Made by a program: the position numbers and the translations under genes. Under the pieces are notes generated by a model. The model was not told where the DNA came from. It made no database searches and saw only the letters and a program-made list of their open reading frames with translations. Below are positions 36,671 to 49,627 of a stretch of 64,000 bases of DNA, in pieces. Numbering within the stretch: the first letter of the stretch is position 1; each line of letters starts with the position of its first letter. Source of the DNA: Ceraceosorus guamensis (lineage: Eukaryota > Basidiomycota > Exobasidiomycetes > Ceraceosorales > Ceraceosoraceae). The stretch lies in contig NW_020290006.1 of NCBI RefSeq assembly GCF_003144195.1, forward strand, positions 186,001 to 250,000, written 5' to 3'.

Positions 36671-39600
36671 TCATTCATTTGACAGCATCCGTAGCAACGA
36701 TGCCAGGCTAAGCGAACAAAAATGAGGGTGTCAGCGACGCGCGCGGGACGATCTTTCAACGCGCATATCGATTCGGAGCGTTACTCACATGCGCTGGCTC
36801 ATTGGCTTGACAATGAACCCGTCAAAACCATATGAGAAAGCCTTGCGTTTATTGTCTTCGCCGGAGTGGCCCGTAATGGCAAAGATCTTGGCTCGCGAAG
36901 CAGCCCTTAGCGCACCCGGCGTACCGGCAGGCGTCCTGGAGCCGGAGGGACCCGCGTGACTGCGCCACGCTGATGGTGCCGACGTTGCGCCCACTTGCTG
37001 TGCTGCCCGCGCTCTCTCGCTCTCGATCTTGCGAATTTGCGTCGTAGCTCCGATCCCGTCAAGCACTGGCATGGACAGGTCCATTAGGATGACATCAAAG
37101 TGATGAGGCGGATAGGACTCAAACACTCGCACGCCTTCCTCTCCATTTGACGCTTCCACGAAGTCCACATCGAGCTTGCCTAGAAATGCAGCGAGAACTC
37201 TGCGGTTGATGGCATTGTCCTCGATTGTCAATACCCGCATGCGTCGGCGGATGTGACTATTCTGCACAATTCGGGCACTGTGGAGCGCGGTCTTCAGCAC
37301 GGCTCCATCACCGCCTTCTAACGAAATGACTGAGCCAGGCGAGCTGGGCGAGGACGTCGCTGGGTGGGGTGCCGTAGAAGACCGATCGGACGCAGCAGAT
37401 GCAGCCGTCGCACCCGCTCCAAAGTAATCTGACGATTCAGAGCTGTCACGTCTCTTTGACGCATTGTGCGGGTGATGCGGCGACATATGCACATGCCTTT
37501 GAAGCCGAGGCTCATTGAACGTAATGCTCCGGGGTGGCATCAAAGGGCGAGGATTGCTGCCTTTCTCGGACGTGGGCGACATCTTTTGGATCCGGTCGTG
37601 ATCAGAATGGCGCCTCAGAAGCGTGCTGACTTCGTTGTCCAAGGGGGGTAGTGGTGACATGTGGTTCTCGTAAGCGCCTGGTGTGTGGTCGTCCGGTCGG
37701 GAGGCGGTGGAGCGATGGGGCCCCGATGACTCGCCCCTCGGCGTTGCAGTGGCGTTGCTGAAGTAGGAAGACTCGCGCTCGAGCTCGGGCTTTCGATGAG
37801 GCGACTGGGCAGGGGATGGCAAGACCATGTCGTGCTTTTCACTGTCACGTAATAGCGGCTCTCCCCGTCTCGCCCTTTCTAGGCATTGCAGCGAGAAGTC
37901 GACCAGAGCCTCGAGCTTTGCGGGACCCGCAGGCTTGAAGAGAAGTCTAGCCACTCCTCCAGCTTTGTGGTACTGATCGCACGCAGCTGTGGCCTCCGCA
38001 TCTCCTCTGACACTTGTCAGCAAGATGGCCGGGGGCAGCCACCCACTCTCTGGGGATTTGCTCTGCGAGAGCTGCTCGAGGGTGCTGAAATCCTCGTTGA
38101 CAATGACAATGTCACCACCAGTCGGCACCAGCTTGAACTTCCACCAATCTTCCGTGTAGCTTCGCAGGACTTCTAGCAAGTCATTGTGGCCTCTAGAAGC
38201 TCGGTCAAAGCCAAGGAGCGAGATGGAAGTCTCTTTACCAACATCGAGAGCTGGCCTGTATATGAGACCCTCGGCATCCGCAGCGTGTGCTATCTCCAGC
38301 TCGCAGGTAACCCGCATTTCCGTCCCTTGTCCTTGCGTGCTCCAGACATCTATCTTGCCGTTGATCGACGGTGATTGAACAATGCTGTTGACAATGGAGA
38401 GACCGAGACCCGTTCCAGGTCCCAGGTGATTCTCTTGCGTGAAAGGATGGAACAACTGCTCTTCGAGGAAGGCTCTCGAGATACCCTTGCCCGTGTCCGT
38501 CACGCCGAGCTCCACCACCACATGGGTTTCGGAGCTCTGCACTTCTCGAAGGGAAACGTGGACGAAGCCTTCCGATGTGAACTTGAGCGAGTTTCCTATC
38601 AGGTTCATCAGCACGCGACGAATGCCAGCCGCATCGCACTTGACAAGCCAGCCTTCAGGACGACAGGTGATGTCGATGACAGTCTCTACAGCAGCATGGG
38701 CCAGACCACGACCCAGGCTCTGTGTAGTGCCAGAGTTTGAGCTGCCTCCAGATCCCTGCGCGTACGCGCTTCCGATGCCCGAAGATTGGGAGCTCTCCAG
38801 CTTTCGAGCCATTTGTCCGATCCAGCTGCTTTCACAGACTTCCTGGACCAGCTTGACCAGATCGCAGCGTTGAGTCGGCTTCGCAGAGCTCTGTTTGGCG
38901 TGGGTATTGCCGCTGAGCTTTGTGAAGTCGAGCACGTGATTGACTAACTCCAACAAGCTTTTGCCACATGCCTCCACGGTCTCAAGATATGAGCCCTGAG
39001 TAGCGTTGATCTTTGTCTCTGCCAGGAGCTCGGCTGCAGCCAAAATGCCGTGCAGCGGAGTCCGGAGCTCGTGTGATATGCTGGCAAAGGGATAAGACAG
39101 CATGAGCGTTACTTGCGCTTAGCTGTCCGAGGGAGACCCGCGAAGACTCACTTGGAGATGAAATTGCTCTTCGCCTTGTCGGCCAACATGATATCCTTCT
39201 TGAGTATCGCACTCAAAATGATTGTACCCATGGCTCGAAGATACTGCAGGCCGGACTCTTTGATGTCTTGCAATTGCGGTCCATCGCCTGTTGACTTCGA
39301 GTATGCGCAGAGCAATGCGAAAGGCTGCTTGTTCAGGCCGAAGATTGGAACGAGCAGGAGATTTGTCATGCCCTCAGGAAGTAGGTGCCTGAAGGGTACC
39401 GGTGCGAACGAGTAGTAGCAGCCTGTGCGATGATGACGCAAGAACTCCGCTACTTTGATGTAGTGAGCGAGTGGCACGGGCGCGTCACGTCGCGAAGGCG
39501 GCGGTGAAGACTCTGACGAGCCAAGAACAGCCATCGGCGGGACTGCCTTTTCTTTTAGCTCGTCTGCACCTCCCGCCGAAGGCACGCCATCCGTCTCGAG

Positions 39601-42600
39601 CACACCTTCAATTGTCGACGGATCATCAAAGCTCGCGTAAGGAGCCGCGTCTGGATTCTGATATGGCGAGGGGAAGAAGATCTTTGAAGACGGTGCGTCG
39701 CCCTCGAAGGCGGGCGCATCCACCAGCTCAAAGTGCGACAAGTCAAATACGATTGCGCCTGATGCTTGCAAGGCTTCGCGCATGCCTTTAGCCGCAAACG
39801 CATAGACTTGGTGCAGGCCAGGACTCTCTTCGCCATTTGCTGACTCGTTTGACTCCATTTCCAGGCACTCGCGAGTGAATGTCTCGATGGAGTGTTGCAT
39901 CCGATCACGTATTCTCAGATGGATCTGTCACAGCGATGTCGTGTCAGCTGCGTCCAATCTCACTGTGTCCAGCTGGTGGCACTTACTGTATCGCGAGACA
40001 ATTCCATCTCCCGCATCACGACTCTGGCAAACTCTCGCAACGTGTGCCTTTGCCTCGGATTGAACTCCGTCCATGGCTTGTCATCAATGATGCACAAGCT
40101 TCCAAGATTATAGCCGTCTGCGGTCCGCAACGGGCTGCCTGCGTAGAAGCGAATGTGTGGTTCGCCAACAACTAGAGGGTTCCCTGCAAAACGCCAATCT
40201 TTCAAAGCGTCTAGTACCACGAAGGGCTCGTCACTGTCCTGCAAGATGGCATGTGCGCAGAACGAACAATTGCGCGATGATGCAATGCTGTCCAGATGAG
40301 GACGCGGTTGCGGTCAGTCTTGATCAAGCGGAGGAAGGTCGCGGACAACGGTGCTCACCTCTGAAGCCACGCCGCAGATCGGGACGCGCCGGCGGTTCCC
40401 GCCTGGGTACGGAAGTGCTGAGTCGACTCGCCCACGAGCGAGACGAGAACCAATCTAGTATTGAAGACCAGCTTGACCAGGTGTGCCACTCGATCGAAAT
40501 TGGCGTCGCTGGACACCTTTGGCGGACCGTACCGCCGCAGGGCACCTCGCCGGTCCAGATCGTTTGGAGGCATGATGGCAGGCAAATAACCGTTGATTCT
40601 GTAGAAATCCTCTACCCTTCGACCCACGTTGTAGTACGCGTGAAGGTACGGGGCAACACCACTTCCTTGCGGATTCTTTTGCCCAGCAAGCATCGCCGCA
40701 GCTGCTTGAAAGTCTTCTGAAGCTCTGCGCACTTCAGAGGCTCGACGTGACATTGGGGCCGAGCCTTTGGAGTCGCTAGCCTGTGGAGCTGCGGGCATGG
40801 GACAGGCCGCAGCTTCAGCGGCTGCTTCATTCCACCGATCAGCTTCGCTGAGTTGACGGCCGCCTTGAGGCGATGCTCTCAAGCTGTCAGACCTCGATCG
40901 ACTGAAATTCGATCTCATCTCAGGTGCGGCGTTGACCTTTGGCACCTTCTCGCCCGTGACCGTCGCTTCCTCTGCATCCAATACCCGCGTGCGCGCCTCG
41001 CCTGCGTGGTAGCTTTGACTGTGGGTGGGCTTCTCCTGCCTTCGCTTCTCTGCAGAATGACTGTCGCGGCGCGAAGTAGCGCGGTTTGCTGCTCGCCTCA
41101 TTCCGGCCACTGTCGATGTTTCAGTAGCAGATTCCAGCCCGTGTGAGGGCCCTTGGTCATGACGAGCGCTTTGCACTGAAATATCTGGACCCGCTCGATT
41201 CCCACTATGTGAAGCCAGGGTATTGTTGAAGCTGTGAAGGTATCCCTCTGGAGCAGAGGACCAGGCCGTCGGTTCTGGATGCGAGCCATCCAGCTGCATA
41301 GGCTGGACTGGCTTGGGTCCGGGTCTGACCTCGGTCGAGGATTGCGAAGCCAACTGTTTCGCAGCGGCCTCGACTCGAACGCTTTCGTCGTTCAGCAGGC
41401 CGCCCGCGATCCTTTGCAGCTTTACCTGGCCACGAGTAGCATCGATGTCGGTGCTGGACGAGTGGCCACTCGATTGCGCGGAGGAATACGTATGGTTGGA
41501 CGCGGTCGGCTCTCCCTCTGATTGCAGCCTTGAGCTCATGTTTCCCATGGAAAGGTGAGCGGACTCTTGAGAGGCATGCGCTCTTTGCTTGGTGTTGCTG
41601 CCGTCTCCCGCGCTGCTTTGTCGAGGGACTCCTTGGCCAAGCAGATCATTGTCCACGCTTTCGTTCTGAGAGAGGCGTGAATGCCATACTGAGTCATCCT
41701 GGGTTCGTACCCCATCCGATGCCACTCCAAGAAGGCTCTGTCGTAGCAACTGATCTCCATACATCGTTGGCACTGATTTTGAAGTGTCAGACGAGAACTT
41801 TGAAGTCGAGCTCGACTTCGAGTCACTCAAGAGTGGCAGTGCCATGCCCATGTTTGGGGTACTCGCTGATGCTAGCTCGGAAAGCGGCAGGGAATCGAGA
41901 GCGCCTTCGCCCCCTGTTGCGACATTCGCATCGCTACGTTCAGGGTGGCTGACATCGTGACCAGACCAACGCGAGGCGGTATCGTGGTGGTATCCTCCGG
42001 ACCGCCGCACGGGAGGGGGTGTCCGGGACTGAAAGACCGCACGATCCGGCCAAGGATCTGTGCTGCTGCTAGCATCTCCTGACGATCTCCGTTTGCCTTC
42101 TTGGAAAGGTACCGAGGATTGCGAAGGCTGCAGAGGATGTGGCTGGCCCATAGGAGGTGGCAAGTAGGACAAGGAAGGTCGTCTCAACTCGAGCCCATCA
42201 GGTCCCACGGCCGGCGAAGGGGCCGACTTTGGTGACACGGCGGCCTCAGCTACAATCTCCGCTTGCACGCCTGGATGTGCTGTAGAGCGCGATGGAGGCC
42301 AAGGGCTACGAACGGGGTCGAAGCGGCCACTACGATTGCGAAAGCAAGGTTGATCAGTCGAGCGCGGACAAACCGCATCCATTGCCAATGGCAACTTACC
42401 GCGCATAAGCGAACACGAAATTAGCCCAGTCGTAATTCCCAGCGATGGCGCCTCCCGCACTGGTCCAGGGAGGTGGCGCACTCCGGTCGGAGCTGATTGG
42501 AGGGCTAGCAACGTCCCCCGAAGAGGGCAGATCCCTCACAATGCCAGGAGGTGTGCCGGCCGGTTGCGGTGCGGATTGCCAGATGCTCATCTCTTCGTCG

Positions 42601-43211
42601 TCCGGGGCCGGCATCTCTGCAGAGCTGCACGAAGAAAGCGCAGCATCTACGACCGGATTGATGTCATCGGGATCCAACATCTCGTTGGATGGCCGGCTGA
42701 GCGCAATGGATGTGGATCCTTGTGGGGTGCAATTGCCCCCCAGGGTGCCTGAAGTGACGTGGTCACGATGGACGCCGTTGATGGAATCAGTGTCGGACAT
42801 TGTCGCTTCGTATCTGCTTTCCGCTTGCGTAGAGTCTCGGTCTGCAGATGATGCACTGAGTGTTCTTGATCTCTCTCCCGTGGAATGCGTGGCGGTAGTG
42901 TTCCAGCTCTGCCTCCAACCACCTCCACGACGTACAGCGGCTCCGGCGAAGGATGGCATGGTGCCAGATCTAGGCGAGGAACTGCTCGTTGCGGAAAGTT
43001 GACCCCCAGCGACAGTCATGGGTGACTCTGCTCTGACGAGGTGTCGAGGAAGACTAGGCATATGATCTCGAGATCCTGCGGATGTGCGTGGTGTTGACGA
43101 CGCCGTTACTGCTTCTGCGAGCTGCTCTCCGGATACAAGAGGAGAGCCAGAGGCTCCTCCGGCTGACACTGGCGCTGATGGCGCCCCCAAGGGAGAAGGC
43201 GGCTCAGGCAT
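36671..43211 (-). CDS. GAF-domain hybrid histidine kinase, about 2061 residues
   Basis: Two-component sensor kinase. Exons 43211-42400, 42329-40359, 40287-39987, 39924-39152, 39080-36789 and 36707-36671, all in phase. The first about 850 residues are Ser/Pro/Gln-rich disorder, broken by a conserved patch across the first intron (YDWANFVFAYARGRFDP), seen in fungal GAF kinases. GAF unit 1 (about 890-1030) holds NFDRVAHLVKLVFNTRLVLVSLV and IRFYAGSPLRTADGYNLGSLCIIDD. GAF unit 2 (about 1035-1285) ends in LLLVPIFGLNKQPFALLCAYS. HisKA has its phospho-acceptor His in ISHELRTPLHG (about 1289), ATPase boxes LIGNSLKF, DTGKGIS and GTGLGLSIV follow. A long disordered spacer leads to a receiver with Asp in DVILMDLSMPVLDG (about 1953) and a 35-residue Gly/Ala insertion. 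No membrane helix: cytosolic. The GAF ligand is unknown. Confidence 0.9.
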
Positions 43212-46200
43212 GGCGGACTAGGCGCGAGTGCCTCTCGAGACGAAGATGCAGCGGTGGGGATCGCCTCCCTTTAGATCAGCAAAGACATGCTGTGTGATAT
43301 TCCGTAGGGTATGGGGTGCTGTGCAATCGTGACTGGATTTCTGAACGTGCAGCGCAGCCACCGGTTGTAGTGTTTAATGGCTGAGGCTGGGAAAGCCGCG
43401 ACAGCGAAGCCCTTGTCGCTTGATCGACGCTGCGGACGCGCTCTGGCTGATAGGAAAAGACCGATTGGGACTTGAAGAGTGACTGCTGCGAGCGATCTCT
43501 GCTATCCAAGAAAGGAGCCACGAACCGAACGCGACGGCGGCTTCAAGGGCGGTGACAACGGCAAGCAACGACGATGATGACGGCGCGGTGCGGCTGCTGC
43601 TATGCTTGCTCATCGCTGGATTCAGTCACCACGCATCCAAATTGAGCGCCGCAAACAGCATATACTGTACATCAGGCTTGCACCGGTCGCGTCAGCCTGT
43701 ACACCCACAGTCACGAGCAATAAGGCATCCACGCTCTGCTGGATGGTGGCACGCATGCATGCGAGGTTGCGTCGGTCACTCAGCAGCAGCGGTGGCAGTA
43801 GTCTGTATACCGGTACAGTATGCTGATGCGACTCAGACTAGCTGCAGCAGCCTAGCTGTCTGCCTGCTGCGTACGTGCGAGGCAATTACGCGCGATCGAT
43901 CGTAGCTTGCTGATGCTGCTCCTGACTACTACTACTGCTGCTGCGTGCTGCAAATTCGAGGCGTGGCCCGGCCCTCTGCTGACGCGCGGCTGCTCCCAAA
44001 GCACATGGCACCGCAACGCGCGCACCATCAAAATGAGGGTGGCGAATCAAATGTAGCTATAGCTAGCTATACTCAAGCGTGGGTGTGGGTACGCGGTGCC
44101 TACCCGCACACATGCTTGTGCACATTTCGAGACTCAAGAGTCGCACATATGCTAACAAGCAGTTTTGAGTCTATGTGTGCGCTCAAGCACGAGCCCATGC
44201 GCATATAGCAGACATACGAGCCTTGACGAGCAGGAGCTTATTGCGAAAGCTTTGCTTGCAAAGTCTTGGTTAGCGCGCTGGATCCACGAATTCGATATGA
44301 CGTTCCATCGACTCACTCACCACTCATGGCTGATCGAGAGATCACGAATAATCACGAATCACGGTTCACGGTTCGCGAAAACCGCTCAGAAATCAAGATC
44401 ACGTGAAAATGTCAAGAAGGTCGCGCGAAAGCGTGCGCTCTACCATAGCTCATCAGTCAAAGAGTACCAGTAATAAGAGAGCGCTGCAAGTCAAGAGTCT
44501 TTCTGAGCTTACAATTGTGATTAAAAATTAGCAACCAGAACCAAGTGAATGTGAATGGAATTATTAAATGTGATTACTTCGCCCCAGAAGAGGTGTGGGG
44601 ATCGCTCTGGCTGGACTTCAAGCGGATGTCGAGTCCGGGCGACCCTTGCGGTGAAGTCAAATCACGTGAAACGTGAGTGAATGGCCCGCTCAAGCAGGCT
44701 CACCAGACTGATGACTGGAAATCGTGACGTGCACGACGAAGCGCGAACAAGCTTTCGAGGCTCGTCCGACCGTCAGCGAACAAAGAATTTTGAATCGAGG
44801 CCTCTGTGAGCACCAGTCAAAGCGTCAATCAATCAAGAATTAGAAGCGTGAATCAAAATGGAGAAATATGAATCATAAAATGGAGCATACACATGCACCG
44901 ATTATCTCTGACTCAGGGATAGTCATGAGTCTGTGGCCATCGTGTTGAGGGTGTCACCCATGCAAGCTTGCGCCGTTATCAGGTCTCAAGGATCGAGCGT
45001 CATTAAGCGCCTTGACTCAAGAACTGAACACACGACCTACCAGTATCTAGGTGGCTGCACACCTATCGTGGGTACGCTCACATGCGAAGTCTACACTATA
45101 TGTCGGCAAGTATGTCTTCTGTCGTACAATCACGGAAACTTACGAAGAGACGATTTCACCTGTACATTGTCGAAAACGCTCACTCAAGACTGCTGATCTG
45201 GGTCTGGTGCTGAAAGTCTTGAGTCTCGAGTCAAGGTCTTTGCTAACTACGAATGAAGAAGCGACGGTTGACGAAATTTCTGAACGCACCGAATGAGTCG
45301 AGACGCTGCAACGTTGTGAGGCCGCCCGTGGCCTCACCAATGTCACCATCCCCGCTCGGTTCGCCGGTTCTTGGGCCGCGTTGATGGATCAATCCTCGCT
45401 TCATGATCTGCTGTCGCCCCACTTCCTCTTTCTGCTCGCATGCAACTGCTTAGCTGAGCCTCCGAGCTCCTGCAGGTACGCTGGTTGGTCTTGGCACACC
45501 CTGTTCAGCGCTCTCAAAAGCGCACTCACGCTTACCACAGGTGGTCAACCTCTGCTCTGAAGCCCGGCTCTTAAATGGAGCTTCTCGCAGTAATCATTGC
45601 ATAAGTTGTCGTGCCGCCACCAGTGCACGTTTTAGGGCAGCCTCGTCGCTCATTAGGCGGGTTACTTACCTCTCGACTTTGAGACTGATCTGACCCCTTG
45701 AGCACCAGCAGCCTGCATCACCCTGCCCTGTCCCCCTTACAGCTCATTCAGATTTCATTGCTGCAGGAGGCCTCATCGAATAAGATCTGGACTCGACCGC
45801 GGAGTCATGCAGTGCAGATTGTCAGCCAGTCAATGCAACTCGTGACTCTGACTACGAGTCGAATGGCCACCGCAGTGGTGAGTGGGCGGCTGATGCATGT
45901 CCGCATGCTGTTTGCATGCATGCGACTTGCATCAGCTGCTCTGATGCACGAATGGCTGACGGAGTTTTAAGGCAGAGGAATCAAGAATCAAGACTCCATG
46001 CAGCAGCTGCAGCTGCAGAATAGAACGCGTCGCAGGTCATGCAGCTGCTGCCAGGCCCCGCGGAGAGCGGCAAAGACGTGCCTGAGATTCACGTTTGACA
46101 AGCCTCGCTCACCGCGAGCTTGTGGCAGGCACACCGAGACGACCATCAGCATCCCCTCCCGCACAGCTGTGGACGATCGACACCCCGGGCACGCTTGTTG

Positions 46201-46607
46201 TTATTTCAGGGCCCACAAGCCCCTGTCGCCAAGCCACAAGGCTCACTTCTCGACCTTCAAAGACGAGTGATTGAGTCGAGACGCAAACACGCTTGTCTGG
46301 CACAGCTCATCAAGGGACGCCGTGGGACATCGCTGCTTCTGTTTCGAAGTCTGTAGAGCCCCTGACAGTCGACCCCACACCCGCGCTCTCGTGCGACGCT
46401 TTGAAATTTTTGGGAACTCGACGGCTGCACCACCTTTGCAAAGTCGTGATCCGCTACGCGATAGACCAACACCTGCGAGGGAGGTTAAATAGAGCGCGTG
46501 GATCGGTCGCAGACTTTCCCTTCGGGCAACCACATCCTGCTGAGCAGACCAGCCCAACCCACATCACTCCACCTCGACGCTCATCCTCTAACGTGTGCAC
46601 GGTCAAG
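43212..46607. other. long divergent intergenic region, about 3.4 kb
   Basis: Lies between the GAF-kinase start and KHA1. The middle (44.3-45.0 kb) is visibly more AT-rich than the rest of the window and contains repeated ATCACGAAT units. CA- and CTG-rich patches occur near 43.9 and 45.9 kb. No protein family was recognised in any frame. It is a candidate for large regulatory regions or a replication-associated AT-rich stretch, but nothing in the sequence proves either. Confidence 0.45.
44341..44372. repeat. ATCACGAAT repeat cluster
   Basis: Tandem, slightly diverged units of ATCACGAAT followed by two ACGGTTC units. These are of the same kind as the TCACGA repeats near 20.6, 56.2, 60.0 and 63.8 kb. 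Confidence 0.55.
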
Positions 46608-49600
46608 ATGATGCACGAACACCTGGTCGGAATGCTCAGCAAGAGAGCTTCGGCCTCGGTCGTCAGCGGACACAACCCCGCGACTGTGGACCCCAGCAAC
46701 CCCCTCCAACTATTCATCATCCAAGCAGGCATGTGAGTAGGGATGCCGAGCCAGCTGTGCCCAGCGACGCTGCTATGGATGCATCTTACATCTAAGTTGG
46801 TTCAAGGCTGACACTGACGCTCGCTACTGTTCTCGCAACTGAATCGCTACCGCGGTACAGCATCATCATATTCACCAGAATTCTCGGCTTCTTCCTTGCC
46901 AAGATCAAGCAGCCAAGTGTCATCGCCGAGGTCATTGGCGGCATCGTACTGGGTCCCACGTGAGCTGAACTCCAGGCACCTTGCCTAGACCTCGCTGACT
47001 CGTCCTGAGTCCACCCATGCAGTGTGATGGGTCGCATTCCCCACTTCACAGAACACATCTTCCCTCAGCCGTCCATTCCATACCTCAGCTTGGTGGCGAA
47101 CATCGGCTTGCTCTTCTTTTTGTTCATCATCGGGCTTGAGATCGACGTCAGCATTGTCAGGCGCAACGCCTTCTCTAGCACAGCGATCAGCATGTCTGGG
47201 CTCATTCTGCCTTTCGGCCTGGGTGCTGCGCTGAGCTACGGAATCTACAAGGATTTCATCAACCAAGAGCGCGTCTCTTACGGCCATTTTTTGCTCTTTG
47301 CCGGTACCGCCTTCTCCATCACTGCGCTACCTGTTCTAGCCAGGATTCTGGGATCGCTCAACATGGTGCAGACGCGCGTGGGGACCATTGTACTTGCCGC
47401 CGGAGTAGGCAACGACGTCATCGGATGGGTGCTCTTGGCGCTCACGGTCGCGCTCGTCAACGCGCAAACAGGTGTCACAGCAGTCTACATCCTGCTCGCC
47501 GTCGTCGGCTGGGCACTCGTCCTCTTCTTCTTGATTAAGCCTGCATTCATTTGGCTGGCCCGTCGCACCGGCAGCCTGGAGAAGGGACCATCGCAGCTGA
47601 TGCTTACTGTCACCATCCTGCTGGTCTTTGCTAGCGGCTTCGTCACGGATATTCTGGGCGTCCATGCCATTTTTGGCGCTTTCCTCGTGGGCCTAATCAT
47701 CCCGCACGAGGGAGGGTTTGCAGTGGCTCTCACGGAGAAGATCGAGGACCTGGTTTTGACTACCATGCTCCCGCTCTACTTTACCCTGTCGGGTCTTCGC
47801 ACGCAGCTCGGCACGCTCGACGGAGGTCTTGTCTGGGGCTACACTATCGCCATCATCCTCGTCGCATTCAGCAGCAAATTCTTGGGATGTGCTACCGCCG
47901 CAAAGTTGTGCGGCTTCACCTGGCGGGAGACTGGCGCCATCGGATCACTCATGTCCTGCAAGGGTCTGGTGGAGCTCGTCGTTCTCAACATCGGTCTGCA
48001 AGCCGGCATCCTCGACACGCGCACATTCTCCATGTTCGTCGTCATGGCGCTTGTCACCACCTTTGTGACAACTCCCTTGACACAGCTGATATACCCGGCA
48101 AAGTACTACGAAGAAGAAGTCGACGCCATCCGCGCTGGCTCTGACTCCAAGCTCGTTGACGACTCTTCCGACCCTAGTGCTGGTCGCCGCTCAGCATTGA
48201 CCGGTGCAGCGCGTCGGTTGTTGGTTGTACTAGATGGCTTCGAGCATCTCCCAGGTCTTCTCACCTTGATGCAGCTCATGCGTCCATCTATCGCCCCCAG
48301 AGTCGATCCCACATCGACTACAGGATTGCGTCAAAGACATTCGCAAGGACCGAGTGGGGCAGAGACTGAGGACGACATCTCCGAGAAAGAGTCCGCCTCG
48401 TCCACCCAACAACATCGCAGCAGCAACCCCAAAGCAGCAGTGGGCGTTAGTGCGCTGAGGCTGATCGAGCTTACCGACCGCACCTCTGCGGTCATGCGGG
48501 TTGCCGAGGCAGAGTCGACCCTGCGCGCAGACCCGATCATCAACGTCTTCCGCACCTTTGGTCAGCTCAACAACTTGCCAGTAGACAGCTCCATGGCTGT
48601 TGTTAACGCAGACGAGTATGCCAACACGGTCATTGCGCGAGCGCAGCGAGCCCAGACCAATTTCTTGGTCGTGCCCTGGACTGTTCCAGAGGGATCGAGT
48701 GCTGCTCCTGTCACCGCAGCTCTGCAAGAGCAAGCTACCAGCGCAGGTGGCTTCCGCAGCATCTCTAATCCCTTTGAAACCATCTTTGGCAACGCTTCTG
48801 GTGCCGATGGAGTCTCAAGATCACCCGAGAATATCGCCTTCGTCAGACGCGTCTTTCAGACGGCTCCTTGCGACGTCGGTCTCCTGGTCGATAAGTCGAC
48901 GCCTGCTGCGCCAGGATTCTTGGCCGGACAGCAGCATGTGCTCGTAGGCTTCATGGGAGGGCCCGATGACCGCTCTGCCCTCTCACTCGTTCACGCGCTT
49001 TGTGAAAGCAACCTGTCCCTCAGAGTCACCGTCTTGCGCTTCCGCCGCATCGGTGCCGACGAAGCGGGAGAGGCTCCGATTCCAAGCATGCCTCCAACAG
49101 TCCACCATGCTCAGCACGCCCGTGCTCCTACTACAGGGGCTGGTGCACACGTTCAAGATACTATGTATCCGACTATGCAGGGCACTTCTTCCATCGAGGC
49201 GACTCTGGAGGATGACATTGCAGTCAAGAAGGTGGAAGATGCCAGCTCTTCGGGTGCGCTGTCCGGACGGCTCGTGGTCAAGACGATCTCGACCTCCAGG
49301 CCCCTGCGCGACTTCATCCGCGCCGTCGACGAAGTGCAACCTACGCTGATTGTGTGCGGCAGGGGCCGTCGAATGCCCACCATGACGCATCGCGATGAAT
49401 TGCGATTCTTGATTCGCAACGGGCTAGTGGATCCACAGGCGGCGGAGAACCTCAACGACGATTCTGCCAGCACAAAGGAGAATGCCAGCACAGAACGAGC
49501 TCTCAGCTCGGAGACTTGCAAGACTATAGGCGAGCCAGCTATGGCCATCACTAGGTTCGCCACTACTGGAGCTTCCTGCTTGGTTGTTGCTGCAAGTATG

Positions 49601-49627
49601 CGAGCCAGGCACATCGCGCAAGCTTGA
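46608..49627 (+). CDS. KHA1: K+/H+ antiporter of the CPA2 family (Kha1-like)
   Basis: Endomembrane (Golgi or vacuolar) cation/proton exchanger that helps set luminal pH and K+. Exons 46608-46732, 46861-46959 and 47023-49627, about 942 residues. Yeast Kha1 is 873. The N-terminal half carries about a dozen hydrophobic helices: IIIFTRILGFFLAKIKQPSV, EVIGGIVLGPT, LGLLFF-type segments, GNDVIGW (the Asn-Asp pair typical of exchanger helix 5) and HAIFGAFLVGLIIPHEG. The C-terminal half (after about residue 440) is cytosolic, with Ser/Gln-rich disorder and conserved patches (DRSALSLVHALCESNLSLRVTVL; PAMAITRFATTGASCLVVAAS) that resemble nucleotide-binding USP-like folds. The start chosen is the first of two adjacent ATGs; the frame is open further upstream, but that sequence is not conserved-looking. 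Confidence 0.93.

Noticed and set aside
36785-36787. End of the GAF-kinase at the TGA after KPMSQRM
   Set aside because: The ATG-TGA overlaps a consensus donor, and an in-phase downstream exon supplies the missing last receiver helix.
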